DNA from: Whalleya microplaca
Lineage: Eukaryota; Ascomycota; Sordariomycetes; Xylariales; Xylariaceae
DNA: 64,000 nucleotides
Assembly: GCA_022497155.1 (NCBI GenBank)
Contig: MU385722.1
Location: forward strand, 124,001 to 188,000
Reading direction: 5' to 3'
Shown piece by piece: positions 11,500 through 22,799 of the stretch (position 1 is the stretch's first letter; each line of letters begins with the position of its first letter). Both the position numbers and the translations under genes were made by a program. Under the pieces are notes generated by a model. That model did no database searches. It worked only from the letters and a program-made list of their open reading frames with translations, and was not told the DNA's origin.

Positions 11500-11521
11500 G
11501 TTATCAGATCAATCTGATAAC
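11500..11521. promoter_or_regulatory. inverted pair of SreA-type GATA sites upstream of siderophore transporter
   Basis: A perfect 10-bp inverted repeat, GTTATCAGAT and ATCTGATAAC, with a 2-bp spacer. Each arm contains ATCTGATAA, which matches the ATCWGATAA consensus reported for the iron-sensing GATA repressors (SreA/Urbs1/Fep1 class). It lies about 370-390 bases before the ATG of the minus-strand siderophore transporter. Matching motif and sensible target gene make repression under iron excess likely; binding is not shown. Confidence 0.65.
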
Positions 11522-13231
11522 ATGTGGAATATGGAAAATTTCGACTGCCAAGAGTCTCGACTTGTGTAAGTGGTCTGTTGATACCCGTATCAGACCATCT
11601 CTACCAGGAAGCGCTCGACATTCGGATCCGACGATCAGGTAGGACCATGATATTCGCAATTGCACAGTTGACCTGGTTCCTCAGACGATTTGGAAGGTGG
11701 TAACGGACGAAGTACGTGTACGAATGATGCTACAAAGCGATTGACCCTCAGTTTCCGCTATTATGTCTTGTAACCCCTGTCGACGGGAAGTCCCGAGGAT
11801 TTGGGTGCAATATCGACATACATAGCCAAGACCCGATCTCATGATCTGGAAGGTCATGGAAAAGAGGATACTGAGATGCATCTGTTAGGTAACTGAGTGA
11901 TTTGCCGTGGCTCTGCAGTTCATCTTCGGAAGAGTAATATTGCTTTGCAAGTAGACCAGCAACCTAGATTTTACACCTCCTTGAGCTATTACATACCCAC
12001 TCATGACTGTCCATGCCTCTACATTCGTGCTTTCTGCTGTATTATACATATAAAGAATCTCCCTAAAGTTGCTCATAGCTCAAGAGTGTCTTAGTATTAA
12101 GAATTATGATAAAGCTAGGTATCTGTTTGATAGGTGGTAGGTTATAATCTTGTTATTTGCCAAAACTTCCCATCGTTGTTTCGCAAGGACAAACGATGAA
12201 GGCGAATATTCAACTTCAAAGAGACTTACAAGACTTATAGGAACAACCAGGAGTTCAAACCATGATTATACCAATTGGAAAACTTCCTTTCTTGACTGCT
12301 AGTTCATCTCTCCATAGATCTTTACAATAAGCTGATGATACATCTCCATACCTGCTAGGGCCTGACTGACAGTCACATGGCAAAAGAACTGGGCACCAAT
12401 CTTGGACGGGAAAAAGTGTGAGTATGAATTAGGGTGTTCTAATTAATGATAATATGAGTTTAAGTGGAAGTCTGCATAGGGATGCAGCCTAAGTCGTGGG
12501 TGGCGATGCATACCAAGCGCTAGACACGAGGTGGATCAACAATAAGGGTTGTAAAATTAAGCAATTTATCTTCCTAAAGTATGGGACTGAAAACTTGTCG
12601 TATTACAGAAAACGACATGGTCAATGGTATATACGCGATAAAAAGTCGCAGTGACCTTGCTGCCAGATCCAGAGAGTGATGGCTCAGGCTCACCACCATT
12701 GCGGCAGCCCTGGAGACTCTCAGGGGCCAAAGTCGATAAACGTTGGACAGATAGTTTAATGTAGCCTTCTGTTAAATTTCCCGTCACTCTAACACCTCTC
12801 TATAGTGTCGTTCACTAGGTTGTTTTGGAATAAGAACGGGGGTATTGTACGACCCGGGTAGATCCGACGCTATTACAGGGCAGCTCATCTGGCATCCTTT
12901 GAAATTCTGCTTGAATGCAGTCTGTATGTAGTTTTAACAAGGAGAAATCATGATATTGATGTTTCGGCCTGTACGGTGATAACAACACGACATCTAGTAC
13001 TAAAGAACGAATTTACCAGACTATATTCAGCCCCGGGAACAATGGAAATTCATATCTACGTCCAAACCAATGAATGAGACGTACTAAACATTCCAAAAAA
13101 GTTGTGATTTCATCTAACCTAGACGACAGAGGGGAGTCTAGTCTAACCTAGTCTAAGACCTCTACTGTACAACCCGCCCAGCCAGACCCATATCACAAGC
13201 AACGCAATAGGCACGCCATACTCGCCTTGAT

Positions 13232-14945
13232 TCACGAGTTTAAGACAGCACCGCCATCGCTTTCTCCTTTCCCGTACGCCTGGGCGATCCTCTTGGCGAC
13301 CGACTCGCCGCTCCAATAGGCGCCCGTGGCCGTCCCCAGCGCGACAAACGGAGCCGTGTGCTCACCGGCCAGCCAGAGTCCCCGCTCCGGCAGGCCCTCC
13401 CGCATGACCTCGATGTCGACATCTCCCTCTTCGAGGCCGGTCTGGAAGTTGCTGTAGCTGCCGTTGCCGGCGAGGTCGTCGTTGCACCACTCAGTGGCAA
13501 AGCATCCCGCCGGTTTGCAGTCCGGCGAGCCTGCATTGTAGTTGGGGAGACGGGAGTAGTAGGGCTTGAACCACTCGTACAGGAACGCGTCCTGCTTTTC
13601 CTTCGAATCACGAAGCTTCGCTAGCTCGCCGGTGATAAACTTGGACTGGTCGCCGTAGAAATAGTACAGTATGCTTGGCTGGGCGGCCGACGGGGCCAGG
13701 GAAGCCAACTCGAGGAACTCTTGGTTCCACTTCTGCGGATTCGAGTCGGGTGCGTAGGTGGGAGAAAGCATCTGGCAGAATCCCTGAACAGTGCGGTCCT
13801 TGGGCTGAGCAGGCAACCAAAATGCTTTCGGAAAGCTGATATAGACCTTCACGAATGTTAGACGGCGGTAGGTATTGTTTGAAAATGTGAGCTGTTACCT
13901 TTTCTAGACACCCATAGCCTATACTCGCAATGGCTTTGGTTAGTCTCGTCGGTAGTGGTGGTTCAAAGGCTTGCGGATTCCGTTTTAACCAGCCAAGGGG
14001 AGCAGTAAAAACAACCTCATCAAATTCGAGAGTCTCGCCGCCTTTGGTGTGGACTTCCACCGTGCCACCATCGTCACTGGTACTTAGTACCTTATTAACA
14101 GTAGTCTGATATCTGATTTCCGCTCCCTCAATGGCCGGCTTTGCGACCAGTTGGAGGATTTTCTTGTAGGTGTCTGCACAAAACAGGTTCTCTACATCCC
14201 GTTAGTTGAAGAGTGGATTGTAGATGGTCCGCAACTCACCGCCGTCTATGCATTCTTCCAACCAGAAAAACTTGAGGCTTTGGGTGAGAATAGAACTACC
14301 CACGAATGCCCCCCAACACTCTGCGATCTGAAAGACGTATTTCCTCTTCTGCTCGTAATCGGGCTTGGTGTCCGGTATCCTCTTGGCAACTTCCTTCTGA
14401 AAGAAGTCCCAGAGGCTCTCATCAGGATTTATAGTTGCGGAGTGTTTATTGCTGTGGCGAAATGCTGCGGACACAATGTCCCACATGATGTCCAAGTAGA
14501 TTGTCGCATCTGAAAGCGAAAGAGGTTTCCCTCCCTCGTCGAAGACGGAACTTTTGGTATCCCACGTACCTACAGCGGTTTCCGTCGCTTTGGCAAGATC
14601 CAGAATGGGATTGCCGTTGGTGCCATGAATCCAATTCGGCCCTGCGTCAACAATATGCCCAGACGGCAACGTTGACTGGTGCACTCGGCCGCCCAGCCGA
14701 TTCCGCCCTTCAAGCAAAGTCACTTCAAATCCATGCTTAAGAAGCACGTCAGTGCAACGCAGACCAGCAAACCCAGCTCCTACAACCCCAATATGGGGTT
14801 TCCGACCGGTACTTCGTGCTCGGCGCTATAGAATATGTGAGCTGAATGCTGTAAGCTAGGGTCCACTTATCTGAGGAGGCACACTCAGGAGACTATCTAG
14901 CCGGTTGAGCTGTACACCATCACCGATAAGATGCCTCGCCCACAT
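13232..14945 (-). CDS. flavin-containing amine oxidase (polyamine/monoamine oxidase-like)
   Basis: Firm exons: about 14820 to 14240, 14173-13899 and 13846-13232, with introns of 66 and 52 nt. The N-terminal Rossmann motif GVVGAGFAGLRC with a following acidic residue and the GRN-RLGGRV segment bind FAD. The middle has TAPLGWLK, and the C-terminal GLWLAGEHTAPFVALGTATGAYWSG is the second FAD-contact region of the amine oxidase fold. The enzyme should oxidise an amine (polyamine or monoamine) using O2; substrate undetermined, and a histone-demethylase role is unlikely given no SWIRM domain. The first exon is uncertain. An ATG at 14945 starts about 26 residues typical of these proteins, but joining them in frame needs a weak donor (14866) and an unusual GAG acceptor. 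No secretion signal is evident. Confidence 0.8.
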
Positions 14946-16851
14946 GGAGAACCTCAGGCTCTCAATAAGGTAGCTAAACCTACCGCTCCGATCATAGGTG
15001 CCGAGGTTGGATTCTCCGAGATGTCTGCGACGTTTAATTCCACGACACTGTATTGGTGGCAAGACTTTAAATCTGTCCAAACGCGAGATACGTTGCGCTG
15101 GGAAGTACTAGTGAATAATATCGAATAAGCATCCATACTGGCTTATCCCGTGGGGTTGTGCTCCGCTGTTTAATGCACCGAGATACTTTCTTTAGGTGTT
15201 CAAGCTAGAAGGCCTAGGCTAGAGTATGGGGCGCGTGGAAATGGCACGGCGAGAGGATATGTGAACAGCGGTGAGAATGTATATAAAATAAGAATGATGT
15301 GTGATATAGAAGGCTCAATAGGAGATGGGCGATGCGTATAAGACAGTCTAAGATACTCGGTAGAAATGTGGTAGCAAATGGTGGTAGACAGAATAAGGTA
15401 ACGGTAAGTCATCAGAGGCTACCGGACTTTACATGACTCGGTGCTTGCTTTACAAACTTTATATCAAGGTAAGACCTTACTCGTCATACTCGTCACACTC
15501 TGACACTCGATACACCAAGTAAAGATAAGGAAGTTGGCGCTGCACAACTTGGCAAGTGTATATAGTAGACCAACACGGGCAGTTTCTCGGGAGAATACCT
15601 AATGGCCGTATTCCTTGGCTTTCTTGTTGAGACAAAGGATGGTTCATTCAACATATCGCTTGATACACGTATTCGCCAGCTGAAAGGCCACGCAGACAGA
15701 TACTAGTGATTAATTGGGTACACAAAGTCTTCCAAACTCCATTCAGGCTCTACTTAGATAGCCATTTGTGGTATCAGGATTGTCAGGAGGTGGAAACTAA
15801 GAGATCTGAGTGGAGAATACACTGGAACTAAGTGTTGTATTGCAACATACATACCGCGGCAATGCAGGTAAAATGGACGACCCTGAGCGTAGTATCCAAT
15901 CAATAAGAATACGACCCGAGCGCAACCAGACCATTTATATAGAACGTATGTTGATATTGGAAGTACGAGTAAGAGATGTTGAGAGTATAGAAAAGGAGGT
16001 CTAGGTTGATCTAGATTGCGGCGATCATACTGGGCATTTAAACATGAAATCGGTCATCAGCCAACCCCAGATTCTGGGTATATCGCGCGCTACTTCAAGT
16101 CATGCCTAAGTGGGGACGAATCGGAATTACCGGAGTATAGTCATGTATGTGCATTGCATTACCGTTACCTTGAGGTTGACATGGAAAGGATTCCGTACCT
16201 ATAAGAGAAAGGATTGTTTGCTTCGATACTGCTGTGTAAAAGAGCAGTCACACGACGCATTCTATCGTGTATTCGACACAGACCTGAGTATTTTCATAAC
16301 CGGAATTCGGAGATAGCCTAGGGTGTGGTTGGGCCAGGCTACGCAGCTGAAGCGAACAGCAGATCCAGTGTTGTTGGTGCGTTGTAGTACTGCAGCAACG
16401 GTTGGTATCTTTACGAGATTGAGTAGGTATAGAAGATCTTGAAAGAAAAGATATCTGAGGTTGGGTTAACCTTAGATATTTTATTAGATATGACGGAACT
16501 CGGGCTACTCGGGAACCGGAGTTACCCAAGCGAGTATCTGCCCTTACGCCATGAGAGACCGGGGTAGCTCGACGCTGAACCAATCAGATGATACATAAAT
16601 TCACTGACCATGGATCACCCCCCTGGCATAAGCCGAGGCATCCCTACGATGGCTGTTGGTGGTGATACTGATCCCTTACTCAGGACCTCGGATACCGCTG
16701 TATGTATTTCATTAAGACGTATCCGTTGTCCCTGACAAGTTACACAATGAGAAACCGAGTAGTTCTGTACTCAATTGCGTCGTCCACGTAGATATAGAGA
16801 ACTGAACTTAACCCATTCCTCATCCTCCCGTTTAGCACGACCACCGCCATC
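14946..16851. other. intergenic between divergent amine oxidase and b5/acyl-CoA dehydrogenase genes
   Basis: About 1.9 kb holding the upstream regions of both flanking genes. Frames at 15810-16316 plus and 16248-16583 minus are short and show no family features. No repeats of note; nothing else supported. Confidence 0.45.
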
Positions 16852-18536
16852 ATGTCCAAGACATACACGCGCGCCGAGGTAGCGAAGCACAACACCGATG
16901 ACTCTCTCTGGTTCATTGTCGACAGCCGGGTCTACGACGCCACCGACTTCGTCGATGCGCACCCAGGCGGGGAATCCGTCCTACGGCAAGTTGCCGGCGA
17001 GGACGCCACCGTCTCCTTCTACAACCTCCACCGACACGAGGTCCTCACCAAATACGACTCCCTGCTAATCGGCACGATCGATGGCGAGCAACCCCAAGTC
17101 ACAACACCCCAACCCGGCGACCTCAGCGCCGTCCCCTACGCCGAGCCCCTATGGCTGAACCCGGCATACAAGTCTCCCTACTACAACGACAGCCACCGGC
17201 GGCTGCGCAAGGCGATGCGTATCTTCACCGAGGCGCACATCACGCCGGAGGCGCAGGCGCGCGAGGCCGACGGCAAGTACATCAGCCAGGAGCTGGTGGA
17301 CCTGATGGCCGCGAAGGGCCTCCTGCACATGCGCCTGGGGCCGGGGAAGCACCTGCACGGGGTGGAGCTGATGGACGGCGCGGTGCGGGGCGAGGAGTAC
17401 GATTACTTCCACGACCTGGTGGTGGCGCAGGAGGGCGTGCGGGCGAACGCGCGCGGGTTCCAGGACGGGTCGCTGGCGGGTATGGTGATCGGGCTGCCGT
17501 GCGTGATGAACTTCATGAAGGACGAGGGGCGCAAGCGCGCGATCATGGACGAGGTGCTCGGCGGCAAGAAGTTCATGTGTCTGGCGATCACGGAGGCCTT
17601 TGCCGGGTCCGATGTCGCGGGCCTCAGGACTACGGCGACGAAGACGCCCGATGGGAAGCACTACGTTGTTAACGGCACCAAGAAGTGGATCACGAATGGC
17701 GTGTTCTCGGATTACTTCGTTACGGGCGTAAAGACTGATAAGGGCTTGAGTGTTTTGCTTATCGAGAGAGGCGAGGGCGTCGAGACGAAACCTATCAAGA
17801 CGTCTTATTCGCCCGCGGCGGGTACAACGTATGTTACATTCGACAATGTGAAGGTTCCAGTAGAGAATCTGCTGGGCGTGGAGAACAAGGGTATCTATGT
17901 AATTCTCAGCAACTTCAACCACGAAAGATGGACGATGGCCTGTGAGTACCACGCAATGCCAGTAGATACGCTGCTTAAGATGCTAACCTGTGTATAGGCT
18001 CTACTATCCGCCAATGCAGAATAATCGTTGAGGAATGTCTAAAATGGTCACACCAGCGCCTCGTCTTCGGGAAGCGACTGATCGAACAACCAGTCATAAG
18101 ACAAAAGTAATATTTTCTCTCCCTCTCCGTCCACTCCTCCCCCTTTTCCGCCTTCCCTTACCTATATCCTTTAATACTAACCCTCCCACCCATCCACAGA
18201 CTCGCCAAGATGATCGCGCTCTGCGAATCGCACCAAGCCTGGCTGGAGACGATAACCTACCAGATGTGCAACATGCCGTACAAGCAGCAGGCGCAGCACC
18301 TGGGGGGCCCCATCGGGCTGCTGAAGATGAGCGCCACGCGGGCGGCGCACGAGATCGCCGACGAGGCCGTGCAGATCTTCGGCGGGCGCGCCCTCACGCA
18401 GTCTGGCATGGGCCGCGTCGTCGAGATGTTCCACCGCACCTACAAGTTCGACGCCATCCTCGGCGGCTCCGAGGAGGTCCTCGCCGATCTCGGCGTGCGC
18501 CAGGCTATGCGGCAGATGCCTAACGCTAAGCTGTGA
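16852..18536 (+). CDS. cytochrome b5 / acyl-CoA dehydrogenase fusion protein
   Basis: Predicted exons: 16852-17941, 17998-18106 and 18200-18536, giving 511 residues with introns of 56 and 93 nt. Residues 1-80 form a cytochrome b5 heme domain with the HPGG motif (axial His37) and a second His at 60 or 62. Residues from about 110 on form a full acyl-CoA dehydrogenase: helical N-domain, the ITEAFAGSD flavin/substrate loop, the NGTKKWITNG segment, and a C-terminal helical bundle containing CLKWSHQRLVFGKRL and QIFGGRALTQSGMG. It should oxidise an acyl thioester using FAD, with the b5 domain probably passing electrons on. The C-terminus lacks a clear peroxisomal SKL-type signal. This domain pair is known from filamentous fungi, but its substrate is not generally settled. 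The coding sequence is strongly GC3-biased compared with its flanks, as in well expressed genes. Confidence 0.92.
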
Positions 18537-19075
18537 GGATGAAACTGATTATGATGATGATGATACTATGTAAACTATTTGAGTCATCGATTGTAGGATG
18601 CAGTTCTGGCAGGCTTTATTTGTATATCTTTTAATCTGCTGGTTCGATGTATATAAACCGTTTGAAAGGTTATCCTTGGGCAACGGAGTTACGGTCAACT
18701 CTCAGTCAAATTCAATGAACGAAGCATCTGCACGAACCCAAGAAGGCTAGCATAGCCCCAATGTCTGTGAAATTTGATGGTATAAAAAGGCTCGTATCAA
18801 TCGGGCTTCCAAAAGAGCAGCTTCTTGGTAAGCACCTACATCGTTCCCCATTTTGTTACTTTGATTCGCCCAAAGGGACACTCCATAGGGGTGTTCCTTG
18901 GGAATAGCAAACTCAGAAGCTCCAAAGAATCCCAGCGGCTGCCAAAATTGCTAGCAATATTGCCACCCAATGTCAACTACTACTCGCCTAAAAGGCATGC
19001 CTCCTATTCCACAGACTTTCGATTTCCAGGATAAATACAAAAATAACTCGTTGCAAACCAATTGTTCCAGAATTT
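18537..19075. other. intergenic between convergent genes
   Basis: About 540 bases containing the 3' ends of the b5/acyl-CoA dehydrogenase and MFS genes. A short ATG repeat (TGATGATGATGATAC) lies just after the stop. A 69-residue plus frame at 18825-19034 has no family features. Confidence 0.4.
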
Positions 19076-21406
19076 CTAAGGTTGGATGCCTTGCGTCAGC
19101 ATTTGATGAGTCATGATCTGCCGATTCACATTAGGTAAACGTCTGCGTCCAGCGTATGGCCTTTGTACTGGACCATGACTGTGGTTGCTGTTTTGACTGT
19201 TGTTGCGATTGTGTCTCCTGGGTATTCCACATATAGGATCGTTGAAATAACGTGCTGGATCGCCCACCGTGTTGTGTGGTTCAGTGTGACGGCTGCTTGT
19301 ACCGCACTCCTCACATACGGTCCAGACAATTTTTCCAGTCGGGCTGTGGCCCCGTCGAATGGTGGTTCTCGCTGTACTATCCGTCCTTGGAGTGTTGATG
19401 CTCCTGTCTGATGAAAGAGAGGACACAGAAGGGGCAGTGGGTGGTCTTTCTCCATTCACCGACGTTGCCAACGTGTCAACAGGAGACCAACGTTTGCTTG
19501 GACGATTTTGCTGCTCAGTTTGTGTAGGACTAGGTGGACAATGGCTATGAGTTGGTGTACTTGGTTTTACATCGCTGGCCATTGGTTCTGACGTCTCATG
19601 TTTCGACTGACCCTGCTTCCCGATGTGTATGAACGGTACTAGGATAAGAGAAAGAGTGGCTAACGCCGTGGTGGTGATGAACGCGTTAGTGTATGCGAGC
19701 TCTGGTTGGGCATCCCCACCCTTTCCATTGTATGATGACCAAACTGCAGTAGTTAGTCCCATACCGAGGGGAACCGCGAGACGGCTTGTTGTTTGAAGAA
19801 GTGAAGCGCCAACTGAGTGTTGCTTCAGTGGCAGGGAAGATAATATATAGAGCTACAACCCAATCAGCCATCACCTTCATAGGGTTTTGTATTGGATCTG
19901 ACAAAGGCTAGAAAATACTTACCGATCCAACGTTCATAGTCCAATCCATTCCAAGGGTACTCAGCATTAATGACGGGAAAATCCAGACCAAGTAATTGCC
20001 TCCCTGACGCAAAAACACAAGAAGCATATTGCTAGCAACCAAAGAAAAAGCAGCGACAGCCAGTAACACAGTTCCACGGATTCTGTGCATGATCAAGCCC
20101 ACGAGTGGGCTGAACAGTAGACCCATAAGAGCTTGTGGCAGCATCCTTACAGCAACATCGAATGCGTCGAGACCCTCAAGCTCTTGCAGGAACAAGGAGA
20201 CCCAGAACAGCTGAGAGTAAAATGCCATGGCGGCACACAGCGTGCAAATAATGATCTGTAATTTGCATTAGCATAAAACCATAAAGTCGAGGGAAGCCCT
20301 ACTCACCAATGTGACGCTCCAGTTTTCCCAAATTGAAGGGGGTATCATTGGGGTTTGTGTAATGGTTTCCCAGAAAAGAAAGCAGGTAAGCGACAGCAGT
20401 CCCAAAGTCAGAAGAAGGATCACGGTTGGTGTCTTCCAAGGCTCTGGGCCTTCAGGGCCAATCGTCAAGGCAATGGTGAACATCAGGAGACCTGTGACAA
20501 GTAGGAATAGCCCGAGCCAATCGAATTGAAGGAATGTCGGCCTTTTCCTTGGAGTTTCGACTACTGACAGAATAGGAAAAGATTCTGGGTCTGTGAGAAT
20601 CCGTACCTCGGCCTCTTCCTGGGCTGTCTCGGGCTCCGAAACATTTGGGACGAACGCCCAAGCAAGCGCAGCGATGACAGCATACAAAGCAGCCATAGAT
20701 ATGAACGGGGCTTTCCAGCTCATTTCGAGAGCTAGTGCTCCAGAGCCGAGACCGCCGATGATAGTCGCTGCAGGAGTGCCCATCAGGAAAGATGAGAAGA
20801 CCATGTTCTTGCGGCGTGATGACTTTGGGTAGATCAGACTCAAGATTCCCACGGCAATGGGGATATTCGCAGCGCAAGCGACACCAGTCAACCCTGAGAT
20901 TACGTCCAGCACAATGCCATTCGGTGAGAAGGATGTGCACGCTGTGAGTAGCGAGAATACTATCAAGCTGATGATCAGAAGAGTTTTGCGGGGCAAAACA
21001 GGGCACGTATCGGCGAAGTGGCCTAGGGGGAGCAGGAATGCGCCTGTAGTGAGCCTGAGAAATTGTCAGTATAGCTCTGAACCAATCCGAATCGGCAAGA
21101 TTTGTACCCCGAACTTGCTGTAGCCCATGCAGTTTGGGCCGGAGTCATATGAAGGACTTCAGATATGGACCCAATAACAACGAAGACGGACCGTTGAAGG
21201 AAGACCGGGGTTGCCGCTGAGAAGGCGATCAAAGCAACAAACAGACATTCATGGACGGTATTTTTGAGCAATTCTGGTCTGCTTCCAGCTGGGAGAGGCG
21301 GTCGAATCTCTTTAACTGCATCATTGAGAGAGACCTCTTGAAGGTCATCGGGAGACGGCTCTCGCGGATCATGGGGAAAGATCCAGATATCTTTCTCGAC
21401 AGACAT
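19076..21406 (-). CDS. MFS transporter of the DHA2 type with long cytosolic C-terminal tail
   Basis: Predicted exons: 21406-21108, 21054-20307, 20255-19923 and 19852-19076, giving 718 residues with introns of 53, 51 and 70 nt; all joins stay in frame. A polar N-terminus of about 60 residues is followed by about 12-14 hydrophobic helices. These include the antiporter-type stretch TTGAFLLPLGHFAD and the MFS motif PLVGLIMHRIRG. Family members export drugs or metabolites with protons at the plasma or vacuolar membrane. The last ~180 residues are hydrophilic, rich in Ser, Pro, Thr, Arg and Asn, with a CEEC pair at 640-643 and a GDPARYFNDP segment. This is longer than most family members and suggests a regulatory or interaction tail. 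The gene is head-to-head with the secreted cysteine-rich protein, 620 bases apart. Substrate unknown. Confidence 0.88.
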
Positions 21407-22026
21407 CTTTCATTATTTGAGGAAGTGAGCAACAAATTAGCAACGATATATATGACGGTGAACTACCAAAACAACGCTTGTAACGAGTGAATCAAAGTTA
21501 GGCGGCTAATGATTGAAGGATTCCAACAGAAATGGGGTGTCGTTGATTACAGCTTGAGGTTTCATTCGGGATGTAAGTTCACAAGAACCGTTGATCTTAG
21601 AACTTGGACGTATGAGGGATGAAGCACAACCGAGCCGACCTCCCTTTCCCTACCTACTACTTAAGTAGAGAGGGCAGTTCAACTTCGATGACTCTTGCCA
21701 TAAACCTACTTACCTTAGGTAGACGGTATAAAGAGTACCTACCTAGTATAATGCAAGAGCGACTCTTCTCCAGAGAAACTGCACTAGAACGTCTTGCAGC
21801 TTCTAACGCCGGGATGTTCCTGCTGAAATACAGAACTCCCTTCCTTTTGTGATATATACCGAGGTACATTCAATAGTTAGTCAAAAAGGGCAACTCGCTG
21901 TTATTGCATTTGGAGTCTCCGTCATCATCTCCCACGTCAGACAGACTCAGCCAGAAAACCACAGCTCCCAGTCCCGCACTCATTTACACTCGTTCAAGGA
22001 CCAAATACTACAAGAAAAGAAGCAGC
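21407..22026. promoter_or_regulatory. shared upstream region of MFS transporter and small secreted protein
   Basis: A 620-base head-to-head intergenic region. It contains several ACCTACCT/TAGGTA-like short repeats at 21650-21760 and no coding signal. It probably includes both promoters; no specific factor site can be assigned. Confidence 0.4.
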
Positions 22027-22510
22027 ATGAAGCCCTCCACGGCTTTTCTCAGTATTCTGGCCGCTTCAGGCTTAGAGCTTGCATCTGCAATGCCTTATCC
22101 TAACGGCTCTTTCGACGCCATTCTAGCACTGCTGAACCCCAATTCATCCGTCGTCAAGACAGCACATCCACCGTTCCGCAATCACTCTATGAGGGCAGTC
22201 CAGGCACCGTTTCTCAACCACACCCTCAAGGCCGTCAAGTGGCCATCCCTGAACAGAACCGGTGCTAGCACTCCCTGCGTTCCATTCGAGGATCCGCACT
22301 GTTGCGTCGATAGGGTAGTCTGCATGTGCGAGAATGGTGTGTATTTCCCAATTCTCGATTACCGTGTTGATAGCCTCTGACGAAATGACTCTTATAGGAA
22401 CGTTCTTCATGGAGAACAACCGTACAAACCAGTCTCGGCAGCTGTGTGCACCTCCTAGTTCCGTCCAGATTGGAGAGGACACCAGCAACATCCCCGGTTG
22501 GTGCTGCTAG
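22027..22510 (+). CDS. small secreted cysteine-rich protein with tandem N-glycosylation repeats
   Basis: Predicted exons 22027-22336 and 22398-22510 (intron 61 nt), 140 residues. Residues 1 to about 21 form a signal peptide with a hydrophobic core and an Ala-Ser-Ala end. The middle (residues 48-79) is a 12-residue tandem repeat with two full copies and a partial third, each carrying one N-x-S/T sequon. Six sequons occur in all: Asn26, 39, 52, 64, 76 and 111. The second half has eight cysteines, at 84, 92, 93, 99, 101, 120, 139 and 140, and the protein ends with a Cys-Cys pair. I recognise no family; the spacing is not that of a hydrophobin. It could be a cell-wall or effector-type protein. 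The intron is required: without splicing the frame stops at 22380 and the last three cysteines are lost. Confidence 0.7.
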
Positions 22511-22799
22511 GCGGGAGTGGAGACATGGCTATCCGGCGAATACTTAAGAAGAGGAGTTATCATCCGTGGATTAAGCACACAAAATTGGGCTAGAGGCTAC
22601 TGTACATGTTAGTAACGCGGAGATGGTTGTGATTTTGGAACTTCGTCGGATATCATTTGCGGTGCTTGTTGAACTCAACTAGCCTTATTTGTTGCTTAGT
22701 CTGAAAACGTTGGACGTATGCTTATGTAGGCGTATATTCAAGTCTCCTGCTTCTAGCGGCACAGTATTTAGGTATACAAACGGGCTAGAGCCCAGATCT

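Larger units (their letters stand above)
11133..13231. other. intergenic, promoter side of siderophore transporter; no other gene
   Basis: About 2.1 kb. It contains a three-copy 10-bp repeat (11447-11476) and an inverted repeat with GATA consensus (11500-11521), both upstream of the siderophore transporter. Short frames at 11681-12094 and 12566-12787 have no domain and stop often. No RNA gene or mobile element recognised. Confidence 0.5.

Noticed and set aside
17149..17952. 267-residue minus-strand frame within the b5/acyl-CoA dehydrogenase gene
   Set aside because: It is the reverse shadow of a GC3-rich real gene, with composition typical of antisense readings (His/Arg/Leu-rich) and no domain.
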